Positions 26,318 through 33,805 of a stretch of DNA of 64,000 nucleotides are shown piece after piece; the first letter of the stretch is position 1; every line of letters begins with the position of its first letter. The DNA lies in NCBI GenBank assembly GCA_026692665.1, contig JAPLOF010000026.1, positions 1 to 64,000 on the forward strand. The letters are read 5' to 3'. Below the pieces are notes generated by a model that worked only from the letters and a program-made list of their open reading frames with translations, searched no databases and had not been told where the DNA came from. The translations under genes were made by a program, and so were the position numbers. The stretch comes from Planctomycetota bacterium. Its GTDB lineage: Bacteria; Planctomycetota; UBA1135; GCA-002686595.

Positions 26318-28746
26318 ACGCCGCCGCAATCGCCGCGACCAAGCGCGTCGAACCGTTGCGCGTGGCGGAGCGTCGGCTCTGCGCGCACTGCGGGCTGCCG
26401 CTGGGCACTGCGTGGTGCGAGGAACTAGGCGAGTTCTGCTGCGCGGGCTGCCGCACGGTCAACGCGCTGCTGCGCGCGGAAGGGCTCGAGCGCTACTACG
26501 ACCTGCGCGGCGGCTCGGAAGCGCCGCCGCCGGAGCTGCGCGCGGACACGCTGGCCTGGCTCGATCCGCTCGTGGCGAAGGCGACGCCCGACGCGAACGG
26601 CGTCGCGCGGATGTCGCTCGACATCCAGGGCGTCCACTGCGCGGCGTGCGTGTGGCTGCTGCAGGAACTGTGGACGCGCGAGAAGGGCGCCGTGGACGTG
26701 CGCATCAACCCGGCGCTCGGCCGCGCGGAACTCGCGTGGATGCCGGCGGCGATGGACCTGCGCGGCTACGTGCGCGGCGCCGAGCGCTTCGGTTACCGGT
26801 TCGGGCCCGTGCGCAAGGGCGACCTCGCGACCTCGCGCGACCTCGTGGTGCGGCTCGGCATCTGCCTGGCCGCGGCGCTGAACGTGATGATCTTCAGCCT
26901 GTGCTTCTATCTGGGTCTCGCCCCCGGTGAAGGCGCGCTGTACTCGGTTCTCGGGCGCTGGAGCTTCGCGCTGTCGACGGTGGCCGTGCTCGCGGGCGGG
27001 ACGCTGTTCTTCCGCTCGGCGTGGCTCGGGATCCGGCGCGGAGTCGTCCACCTCGACCTGCCGATCGCGCTGGGCATCGCGCTGTCGTACGCGGGATCGA
27101 CGTGGGCCTGGCTCGCGATCGGGCCCGAGGCGGCGTACTTCGACACGGTCACGATCTTCGTGGCGTTGATGGTGCTCGGGCGCTGGCTGCAGGAGCGCGT
27201 GCTGCAGAAGAACCGCCACGCGCTCCTGGCCAGCGACGGCGTCGAGGACCTGTACGTGCGCCGCCGCCGCGGAGGTGAGCTCGAGACCGTCAGTGCCTCG
27301 GCCATCGAGCCCGGCGACGAGCTGTGGGTCCTCCCGGGCGACCTCGTCCCGGTCGAGGGCCGCGTCCTCCAGTCCGCCGCGACGTTCAGTCTCGACTGGA
27401 TCACGGGCGAGTCGCGCCCGCGCCAATTCGAGCCGGGCGAGACGGTGCCGGCTGGCGCGTTCCAGACCGGGGACCGCAGCGCGCGCCTGGCGGCGTGCGA
27501 AGGCTTCGCCGCGTCACGACTGCACACGCTGCTCTCCGCGTCGGGCGCGGAAGCCGCACGCAGCCGCCGGTCGGCGAGCGCGGGCCGCTCGTGGAGCCGT
27601 TTCGCCTTCGTGTACGTGACGGCGGTGCTCGTTCTGGCGACGGCGGGGGTGGCGGCGTGGTGGTCGAGCGGGCCGCAGCGCGCGATCGAGGTCGCGCTGT
27701 CGGTTCTGGTCGTGACGTGTCCGTGCGCGCTGGGTCTCGCGACGCCGCTGGCGCACGAGATCGTCCACTCCGCACTGCGCCGGCGCGGGATCTTCCTGCG
27801 CGAGAGCTCGTTCCTGCAGCGCGTCCTGCGTCTGAAGCACGTCATCTTCGACAAGACCGGGACGCTGACGCGCGGCACGCTGCGCCTCAGCGAAGGATCG
27901 CTCCGCACGCTCGACGGTCTGTCGGGCGAGGCGCGCGCGGTTCTCGCCGAAGCGACCGCGCGCAGCCTCCACCCCGTGAGCCGTTCGCTGCACGCTCAGC
28001 TTGCGCGCGACGGCCGTGTGAGCCTGCTCGAGGGCCTCGACGTGCGTGAGGTCCCGGGGCACGGACTCGAGGCGCGGCTCGGCGGCCGCACGTGGCGGCT
28101 CGGCCGCCCTGCGTTCGCGCTGGCGCCCGCCGAGGCGGTCGAGGGTCCGGTCGTGCTCTCCGTCGACGGCGCGCTGGTCGCGGCCTTCGAGCTGGAGGAG
28201 GACCTGAAGTCCGACGCCCGCTCCGAGGTCGAACGGCTGCGCGAGCAGGGCTGCGAGGTCCACCTCCTGAGCGGCGACCGTCCCGAGCGCGTCGAGCGCG
28301 TCGCGGCCTCGTTGGGCATCGATCCGTCACGCGCACTCGGCGGACAGGAGCCCGAGGACAAGGCGCGCTACGTCCGCGCGCTCGACCGCGAGGACACGTG
28401 GATGGTGGGCGACGGGATCAACGACGCGCCGGCCTTCGACGCCGCGGCCTGCGCCGCGACGCCCGCCGTCGACCGCCCGAACCTGCCGGCGCGCGCGGAT
28501 CTGTACTACCTGGGCGACGGCGTCAGCGCGGTGCGCGTCGCCCTCGTCGCGGCGCGCGACCTGTCACGCGTCGTGCGCACGAACCTCGCCCTCGCGATCG
28601 CCTACAACGTCGCCGCGGTGAGCGCGTGCCTGCTCGGGCTCGTGGGCCCCCTGGCCGCCGCCGTGCTGATGCCGGCGAGCTCGCTGGGGCTCATCGGGCT
28701 GACGACGTGGCGGCTGTCGAGGAGGAGCGCGCGATGGACGTCCTGA
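26314..28746 (+). CDS. ccoI: copper-translocating P-type ATPase CcoI/FixI type
   Basis: An 810-residue P1B-type ATPase for copper delivery to cbb3 oxidase. N-terminus: a zinc-finger-like pair CAHCGLPLG...CCAGC, then an HMA domain with GVHCAACVW. Core: TGESRP actuator motif, TCPCALGLATP with the CPC copper site in the membrane, DKTGTLT with the phosphorylated Asp, SLHPVSR for the HP nucleotide motif, and GDGINDAPAF. About eight helices. The N-terminal Cys-rich part plus HMA is the usual CcoI layout. GTG start overlaps the SafE-like gene; ccoS starts inside its 3' end. All catalytic motifs are intact. Confidence 0.93.
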   Translation: MNAAAIAATKRVEPLRVAERRLCAHCGLPLGTAWCEELGEFCCAGCRTVNALLRAEGLERYYDLRGGSEAPPPELRADTLAWLDPLVAKATPDANGVARMSLDIQGVHCAACVWLLQELWTREKGAVDVRINPALGRAELAWMPAAMDLRGYVRGAERFGYRFGPVRKGDLATSRDLVVRLGICLAAALNVMIFSLCFYLGLAPGEGALYSVLGRWSFALSTVAVLAGGTLFFRSAWLGIRRGVVHLDLPIALGIALSYAGSTWAWLAIGPEAAYFDTVTIFVALMVLGRWLQERVLQKNRHALLASDGVEDLYVRRRRGGELETVSASAIEPGDELWVLPGDLVPVEGRVLQSAATFSLDWITGESRPRQFEPGETVPAGAFQTGDRSARLAACEGFAASRLHTLLSASGAEAARSRRSASAGRSWSRFAFVYVTAVLVLATAGVAAWWSSGPQRAIEVALSVLVVTCPCALGLATPLAHEIVHSALRRRGIFLRESSFLQRVLRLKHVIFDKTGTLTRGTLRLSEGSLRTLDGLSGEARAVLAEATARSLHPVSRSLHAQLARDGRVSLLEGLDVREVPGHGLEARLGGRTWRLGRPAFALAPAEAVEGPVVLSVDGALVAAFELEEDLKSDARSEVERLREQGCEVHLLSGDRPERVERVAASLGIDPSRALGGQEPEDKARYVRALDREDTWMVGDGINDAPAFDAAACAATPAVDRPNLPARADLYYLGDGVSAVRVALVAARDLSRVVRTNLALAIAYNVAAVSACLLGLVGPLAAAVLMPASSLGLIGLTTWRLSRRSARWTS

Positions 28747-28955
28747 TCGTCCTCGTCTTCATCAGCATCGTCTTCGTCGGAGGCGCGATCCTCCTCTTCG
28801 TCGTCTCGTTGAACCGGCGCGACTTCGAGCACGCCGAGCGGCTGTCCCTCCTGCCGCTCACCGATCCATCCGGGGAAACCTCGCGCGCGGACGATCAACC
28901 GTGCGCGGGCGCCCAGGACCAAGCAGAGAGCCTCCGAGCTCGAGACCAATCATGA
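28734..28955 (+). CDS. ccoS: cbb3 oxidase maturation protein CcoS
   Basis: A 73-residue protein too short for a separate track entry. ATG 28734 lies in the end of ccoI with GAGGAG upstream. One membrane helix (VLIVLVFISIVFVGGAILLFVVSL) is followed by RRDFEHAERLSLLPL, the conserved short CcoS tail (usually 'GQFDDLEGPA'), here more divergent, and an acidic extension. CcoS is needed for heme/copper insertion in CcoN. Overlaps ccoNO by ATGA. Confidence 0.8.
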   Translation: MDVLIVLVFISIVFVGGAILLFVVSLNRRDFEHAERLSLLPLTDPSGETSRADDQPCAGAQDQAESLRARDQS

Positions 28956-31306
28956 ACCCCTCTTCGAATGCCACGCGACAAGTCGTCTACAACGACAAGG
29001 TCGTCCGCGCCTTCGCCATCGCCACGATCGTGTGGGGCGCTGTCGGGCTCCTGCTCGGCGTGATCATCGCGGCGCAACTCTCGTTCTGGAAAGCCAACCT
29101 GGAGACGTCCTGGCTGACCTTCGGACGGTTGCGCCCGCTGCACACGAACGCAGTCATCTTCGCGTTCGTGGGCAACATGATGTTCATGGGCGTCTACCAC
29201 TCGATGCAGCGCCTGCTGCGCACGAGGCTGGGGTCGGATGCGCTCAGCTGGGCCCACTTCATCGGATGGCAGCTCATCATCGTGAGCGCCGCCGTGACGC
29301 TTCCGCTCGGATTGACGCAGAGCAAGGAGTACTCGGAGCTGATTTGGCCGATCGACGTCCTCGTGGCGCTCGTCTGGGTGATCTTCGCGATCAACTTCTT
29401 CATGACGATCGCGAAGCGCAACGAGCGCAACATGTACGTCGCGATCTGGTTCTACATCGCGACGGTGGTGACCATCCCGGTCCTCTACATCGTCAACAAT
29501 CTGCAGATCCCGACGAGCCTCACGCACAGCTACCCGGTGTTCGCCGGCGTCCAGGACGCGCTCGTGCAGTGGTGGTACGGACACAACGCGGTCGCGTTCT
29601 TCCTGACCACGCCGATCCTCGGGATCATGTACTACTACCTGCCGAAGGCGGCGGGGCGGCCGGTGTACTCGTACCGGCTGTCGGTCGTGCACTTCTGGTC
29701 GCTGGTGTTCCTGTACATCTGGGCTGGGCCTCACCACCTCCTGTACACGTCGCTGCCTGAGTGGGCTCAGACGCTCGGCATGGTCTTCAGCCTGATGCTG
29801 TGGGCGCCGTCGTGGGGCGGGATGCTGAACGGCCTGCTGACGCTGCGCGGCGCGTGGGACAAGCTGCGCACGGACCCGGTCATCAAGTTCTTCGTCGTAG
29901 CCGTGACCTTCTACGGCATGTCGACCTTCGAGGGCCCGCTGCTCTCCATCAAGAGCGTCAACGGGCTCGCGCACTACACGGACTGGATCATCGGCCACGT
30001 CCACGGCGGCGCGCTCGGCTGGAACGCGGGCATGGCGGCCGGACTCCTGTACTGGATCGTCCCGCGGCTGTGGGGCACGAAGCTCCACTCGGTGAAAGCC
30101 GCCGACGCGCACTTCTGGCTGAGCACCTTCGGGATCCTGCTCTACATCGGCGCCATGTGGATCGCCGGGATCAACCAGGGGCTCTTCTTCCAGGAGCTCG
30201 ATTCCGAGGGCTTCCTGAAGAACACGGACTTCGTCGAGGTCCTGAAGAACGGCCAGTTCCTCTACATCATGCGCCTCGTCGGTGGCAGCGCGTTCTTCGT
30301 CAGCTACCTGCTCATGGCCTGGAACCTGACCATGACGATCCGGTCGGGCTCCCCGGTCACGGAGGAGATCACGGTCCCGGCCCAGCCGCCGGCGCCGATC
30401 GTCTCGGCCGGCAAGCTGATCTTCAGCGCCCCGATCGTCCTGTCGTTCGTCGTGATCGGGCTGTCGGTCGCCTTCGCGCTGTCGGGTCCGATCTCGAGCG
30501 CAGTGGTCGCCGCGGTGGGGGTGCTGCTCGTCGTGGTGTGCGCGGCGTACTACCGGAAGTTCCAGCGCGAGAAGCAGTCCTGGCACTCGCTGCTCGAGGG
30601 CAAGTCCCTGCTGTTCACCGCGCTGGTGCTCGTCTCGATCCTGATCGGCGGCCTCATCGAGCTGGTCCCCACGATCGCGACCAAGGACTCCTACGCCGCG
30701 GCCGACGCTCCGAAGGGCGCGATGGTCGCCACGGTCAGCAAGTACCACCAGGTGCCGTACACGCCCCTCGAGTTGGAGGGTCGCGACATCTACGTCCGCG
30801 AGGGCTGCTACACGTGCCACAGCCAGATGGTGCGGCCGTTCCGGCACGAGACCCTGCGGTACGGCGAGTACTCGCGGCCCGAGTCGTTCGTCTACGACCG
30901 GCCGTTCCTGTGGGGCTCGAAGCGCACGGGCCCGGACCTGCATCGACTCGCGGGCCGCTATCCGAGCCTGTGGCACTACCAGCACATGCGCGATCCGCGT
31001 TCGACCTCGCCGGGATCGATCATGCCGCCGTACTCGTGGCTCCACGAGAACACGGTCGACTTCACGAAGACGCCCAAGAAACTGTCGGTTCTCGCGATGC
31101 TCGGCACGCCGTACGACGAGTCGACGATCCGCGACGCGCGCGAGCTGGCTCTCGCTCAGGGCCGAAAGTTCGCCGAAGAGCTCGAGAAGACCGGCGGCGT
31201 CAAGGTCGCGCCCGATTCCGAAATCGTGGCACTGATCGCGTACCTGCAGCAGCTCGGCACCCTGCGCGAGCCGCCCAAGCTCTCGCAGGCCACGGAGGTG
31301 AAGTGA
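28952..31306 (+). CDS. cbb3-type cytochrome c oxidase, fused catalytic subunit I and monoheme subunit II (CcoNO)
   Basis: A 784-residue fusion and the only complete oxygen-reducing centre in the window. Residues 1-480 are CcoN: RPLHTNAVIF (low-spin heme His), WWYGHNAVAFFLT (CuB His), GPHHLLYTSLPEW (His-His and the cbb3 cross-link Tyr), and IGHVHGGALGWN (heme b3 and low-spin His). After two further helices, residues about 540-784 are CcoO with one N-terminal helix, CYTCHSQMVRP at 619 and the Met region SIMPPYSWL. The cbb3 oxidase has high oxygen affinity. CcoN-CcoO fusions are known from Bacteroidetes and related phyla. It follows ccoS by ATGA overlap and is followed by ccoQ. Confidence 0.95.
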   Translation: MNPSSNATRQVVYNDKVVRAFAIATIVWGAVGLLLGVIIAAQLSFWKANLETSWLTFGRLRPLHTNAVIFAFVGNMMFMGVYHSMQRLLRTRLGSDALSWAHFIGWQLIIVSAAVTLPLGLTQSKEYSELIWPIDVLVALVWVIFAINFFMTIAKRNERNMYVAIWFYIATVVTIPVLYIVNNLQIPTSLTHSYPVFAGVQDALVQWWYGHNAVAFFLTTPILGIMYYYLPKAAGRPVYSYRLSVVHFWSLVFLYIWAGPHHLLYTSLPEWAQTLGMVFSLMLWAPSWGGMLNGLLTLRGAWDKLRTDPVIKFFVVAVTFYGMSTFEGPLLSIKSVNGLAHYTDWIIGHVHGGALGWNAGMAAGLLYWIVPRLWGTKLHSVKAADAHFWLSTFGILLYIGAMWIAGINQGLFFQELDSEGFLKNTDFVEVLKNGQFLYIMRLVGGSAFFVSYLLMAWNLTMTIRSGSPVTEEITVPAQPPAPIVSAGKLIFSAPIVLSFVVIGLSVAFALSGPISSAVVAAVGVLLVVVCAAYYRKFQREKQSWHSLLEGKSLLFTALVLVSILIGGLIELVPTIATKDSYAAADAPKGAMVATVSKYHQVPYTPLELEGRDIYVREGCYTCHSQMVRPFRHETLRYGEYSRPESFVYDRPFLWGSKRTGPDLHRLAGRYPSLWHYQHMRDPRSTSPGSIMPPYSWLHENTVDFTKTPKKLSVLAMLGTPYDESTIRDARELALAQGRKFAEELEKTGGVKVAPDSEIVALIAYLQQLGTLREPPKLSQATEVK

Positions 31307-31506
31307 TGTACCAGCAGTACTTCCAGGACAGCGAGTGGCTCTCCCTGCCCCTCGTCGCGCTCGTCTTCTTCTTCCTCTTCTTCGTCGGCGTGCTCGTGCG
31401 CGTCGTCTTCGGCATGCGTGACGAGCGGCGTGTGAACGAGCTCGCGTCCCTGCCCTTCGAGTCGGATCGCCCGGATTCCCAGCAACAGGAGCAACGCGAT
31501 GTCTGA
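31306..31506 (+). CDS. ccoQ: cbb3 oxidase small subunit CcoQ-like
   Basis: A 66-residue protein with one helix (LPLVALVFFFLFFVGVLVRVVF) and a charged tail. It sits between ccoNO and ccoP, the normal place for CcoQ, which stabilises the complex. Start ATG shares one base with the ccoNO stop (TGATG). Sequence is not strongly conserved, so the call rests on position, length and single helix. Confidence 0.75.
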   Translation: MYQQYFQDSEWLSLPLVALVFFFLFFVGVLVRVVFGMRDERRVNELASLPFESDRPDSQQQEQRDV

Positions 31507-32143
31507 GCAACGTGCGGACGTCCCCCTCGACCACGACTACGACGGGATCCAGGAGTACGACAACCGGCTGCCCAACTGGTGGCTGTTCACCCTGTACGGC
31601 TCGATCGTGTTCTCGGTCGGGTACTGGCTCTTCTACGAGACCTTCGCGGTCGGCCGGAATCAGACCCAGGCCTGGGAGCGCGAGGAGGAACTCGCGGCTC
31701 AGGCCCAGATCGAGCGCGAGATGGGCAAGGAAGTGACCGAGGAATCGCTGCTGCTCATGACGAAGGTCCCGGCGCAACTCGAGGCCGGCGCCAAGATCTT
31801 CCAGCAGAAGTGCGTGCAGTGTCACGGCCCGCTGGGCGCCGGCGAGATCGGCCCGAACCTGACCGACGGTTACTGGCTGCACGGCCCGGCACCGCTGCAG
31901 ATCTACAACACGGTGATGAACGGCGTGCTCGACAAGGGCATGCAGGCCTGGAAGGACCAGCTCGGTCCCGTGCGCGTCCGACAGGTCGTCGCCCACGTCC
32001 TCACGATCTCGGGCAAGGAAGTGAAGGGCAAGGCGCCGCAAGGCCGGCCCACGGCGGAGTGGGAGAAGGAGCGCGCCGCGGCGACCCCGCCCGCCGCACC
32101 GACGGACGCGAGTGCCCCCCCCAAGACTCCGAATGGAAAGTGA
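31499..32143 (+). CDS. ccoP: cbb3 oxidase subunit III, CcoP, with a single heme site
   Basis: A 214-residue protein with the CcoP N-terminal signature YDGIQEYDNRLPNWWLFTLY leading into one membrane helix, a helical linker, and one cytochrome c domain (CVQCHGPLGAGEIGPNLTD, then a Met near GMQAW). Classical CcoP has two c-type hemes and is near 300 residues; here only one CxxCH exists, so the second heme domain is absent, as in several other phyla. The C-terminus is a Pro/Ala-rich tail. It overlaps ccoQ by 8 bp and is followed after 24 bp by ccoG. Confidence 0.9.
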   Translation: MSEQRADVPLDHDYDGIQEYDNRLPNWWLFTLYGSIVFSVGYWLFYETFAVGRNQTQAWEREEELAAQAQIEREMGKEVTEESLLLMTKVPAQLEAGAKIFQQKCVQCHGPLGAGEIGPNLTDGYWLHGPAPLQIYNTVMNGVLDKGMQAWKDQLGPVRVRQVVAHVLTISGKEVKGKAPQGRPTAEWEKERAAATPPAAPTDASAPPKTPNGK

Positions 32144-32167
32144 CGCGAGCCGGGCCCACGTGAGGCC

Positions 32168-33565
32168 ATGACGAAGGTCCAGCACGGACTGCGGCGCAAG
32201 CCGGACCTCGAGTCCGTCTACTCGATCAACGACGACGGCTCGCACAACGTGTTGCAGCCCGCGGACGTCCGCGGGCGCTGGCACACGCGGCGCAACGTCG
32301 TGTTCGCGCTCCTGGTCGCGTTCTACCTGGTGATGCCCTGGGTCCACGTGAACGGGCGCCACGCGATCCACTTCGACGTCCCGCATCGCACGGCGTTCCT
32401 GTTCGGCAGTACGTTCACGCGCGAGGACTTCTACCTCGTCTTCTTCCTGCTCACCGGGTTCGGCTTCACGCTGTTCGCGGTGACCTCCCTGTTCGGCCGC
32501 GTGTGGTGCGGTTACGCCTGTCCCCAGACCGTGTTCCTGGAGGGCGTCTTCCGCCGCATCGAGCGCTGGATCGAGGGCGGCCGCAACGAGCGCCTACGAC
32601 GCAACAAGGAGCCGTGGACCTTCGACAAGCTGTGGCGCAAGGTCGCCAAGCAGGTCGCGTTCTTGGGTGTAGTCCTGGTCCTGACGCACACGCTGCTGGC
32701 GTACTTCCTGCCGGTCGAGGAACTCCTGCCCGCGCTGCTCGCCGGGCCCGCGGACCACTGGGTCGCCTTCTCGTGGACGATCGGTCTCTCCCTCGTCCTC
32801 TACTTCGACTTCGCCTGGTTCCGCGAGCAGTTCTGCATCGTCTTGTGCCCGTACGGGCGCATCCAGTCCGCGCTGGTCGACGAGGACACGGTGATCGTCG
32901 GCTACGACGAGAAGCGCGGCGAGCCCCGCGGGCCGAAAGGCAAGGCGGCGGGCGACTGCATCGACTGCGGCAGCTGCGTGAACGTCTGCCCGACCGGGAT
33001 CGACATCCGCAACGGGCTGCAGATGGAGTGCATCGGCTGCACGAACTGCGTCGACGCGTGCGACACGATCATGCGGCAGCTCGGGAAGCCCGAGGGCCTG
33101 GTCCGCTACGACTCGTTGAGCGGCTTCGACGGCCAGAAGCGGCGTGTGCTGCGGCCGCGCGTGTTCCTGTACGGATTCCTCGCGCTGGTGGGGGCGTCGG
33201 TGTTCCTCCTCTCCGCTTCACGCCGGACGTCGTTCGAGGCGACCGCGCTGCGTGCGCGGGGGTTGCCGTACACGCTCGAGGAACTGCGCATCCAGAACCT
33301 CTTCACGATCCACGTCCAGAACAAGTCCTCGGACGCAGCCCGATATCGCATCGAGCCCGACCCGCTCCCGGCCGGTTCACCGCCCGTGGAGTGGAACGTG
33401 GCATCGGAGTCGATCGAGGTCGAGCCGCTCTCCGAGGCCAAGATCCCCGTCTTCGCCTTCGTGGCGCGCGCCGACTACCAGCGCCGCTTCCCCGTGTCCG
33501 TGCGCGTGACCGACGCGGCGACGGGCGACGTGCAAGTCGTCGAACTCAGCTTCCAAGGACCCTGA
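32168..33565 (+). CDS. ccoG: cytochrome c oxidase accessory protein CcoG
   Basis: A 465-residue CcoG/RdxA-type protein. It has membrane helices (FALLVAFYLVMPWVHVNG and others), the motif WCGYACPQTVFLEGVFR, a cytoplasmic ferredoxin-type pair of clusters (CIDCGSCVNVCPTG, then CIGCTNCVDACD), a last helix, and a C-terminal Ig-like domain. CcoG reduces Cu(II) for cbb3 assembly. All cluster cysteines are present. It closes the oxidase part of the operon; a 41-residue ORF follows. Confidence 0.94.
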   Translation: MTKVQHGLRRKPDLESVYSINDDGSHNVLQPADVRGRWHTRRNVVFALLVAFYLVMPWVHVNGRHAIHFDVPHRTAFLFGSTFTREDFYLVFFLLTGFGFTLFAVTSLFGRVWCGYACPQTVFLEGVFRRIERWIEGGRNERLRRNKEPWTFDKLWRKVAKQVAFLGVVLVLTHTLLAYFLPVEELLPALLAGPADHWVAFSWTIGLSLVLYFDFAWFREQFCIVLCPYGRIQSALVDEDTVIVGYDEKRGEPRGPKGKAAGDCIDCGSCVNVCPTGIDIRNGLQMECIGCTNCVDACDTIMRQLGKPEGLVRYDSLSGFDGQKRRVLRPRVFLYGFLALVGASVFLLSASRRTSFEATALRARGLPYTLEELRIQNLFTIHVQNKSSDAARYRIEPDPLPAGSPPVEWNVASESIEVEPLSEAKIPVFAFVARADYQRRFPVSVRVTDAATGDVQVVELSFQGP

Positions 33566-33568
33566 ACC

Positions 33569-33694
33569 ATGCGTGAACTGATCCGACGACGTCCCTGGAT
33601 CCTGATCGTCGCCCTGCTCGGGACGATGGTGCTCGCGAACATCGTGCTGCTCGTGGTGTCGATCCGGCATCCGGCGATCCCCGCCACGCCCTAG
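33569..33694 (+). CDS. 41-residue single-helix protein, CcoH/FixH-like remnant
   Basis: ATG at 33569 follows the ccoG stop by 3 bp and the frame ends at TAG 33692-33694; it is below the ORF-track limit. The sequence is MRELIRRRPW followed by one helix ILIVALLGTMVLANIVLLVV and a short tail. The RPW-helix-N pattern resembles the first helix of CcoH (FixH), which normally has another 100 or more residues. CcoH normally follows ccoG, so this could be a cut-down CcoH or a distinct small subunit. Confidence 0.55.
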   Translation: MRELIRRRPWILIVALLGTMVLANIVLLVVSIRHPAIPATP

Positions 33695-33737
33695 CGGCGG
33701 GGCGAGCGGGATCGGCCAGCCCTGCGCGGATCGGCAC

Positions 33738-33764
33738 GAGGCTGACCGCTCCAGGGTCAGCCTC
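33738..33764 (+). terminator. hairpin ending the respiratory operon
   Basis: GAGGCTGACC gctccag GGTCAGCCTC gives a perfect 10-bp stem, 43 bp after the last small ORF and 42 bp before the stop of the convergent gene. No long T-run on either side. It can serve both strands. Confidence 0.75.
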
Positions 33765-33805
33765 GCGCTTGCTACGGCAGCTTGCGCGTCACCGCGCCAG
33801 CCGCG

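Noticed and set aside
28895-32386. 1163-aa minus-strand frame opposite the cbb3 genes
   Set aside because: Shadow frame; CcoNO, CcoP and CcoG on the plus strand carry all functional motifs.
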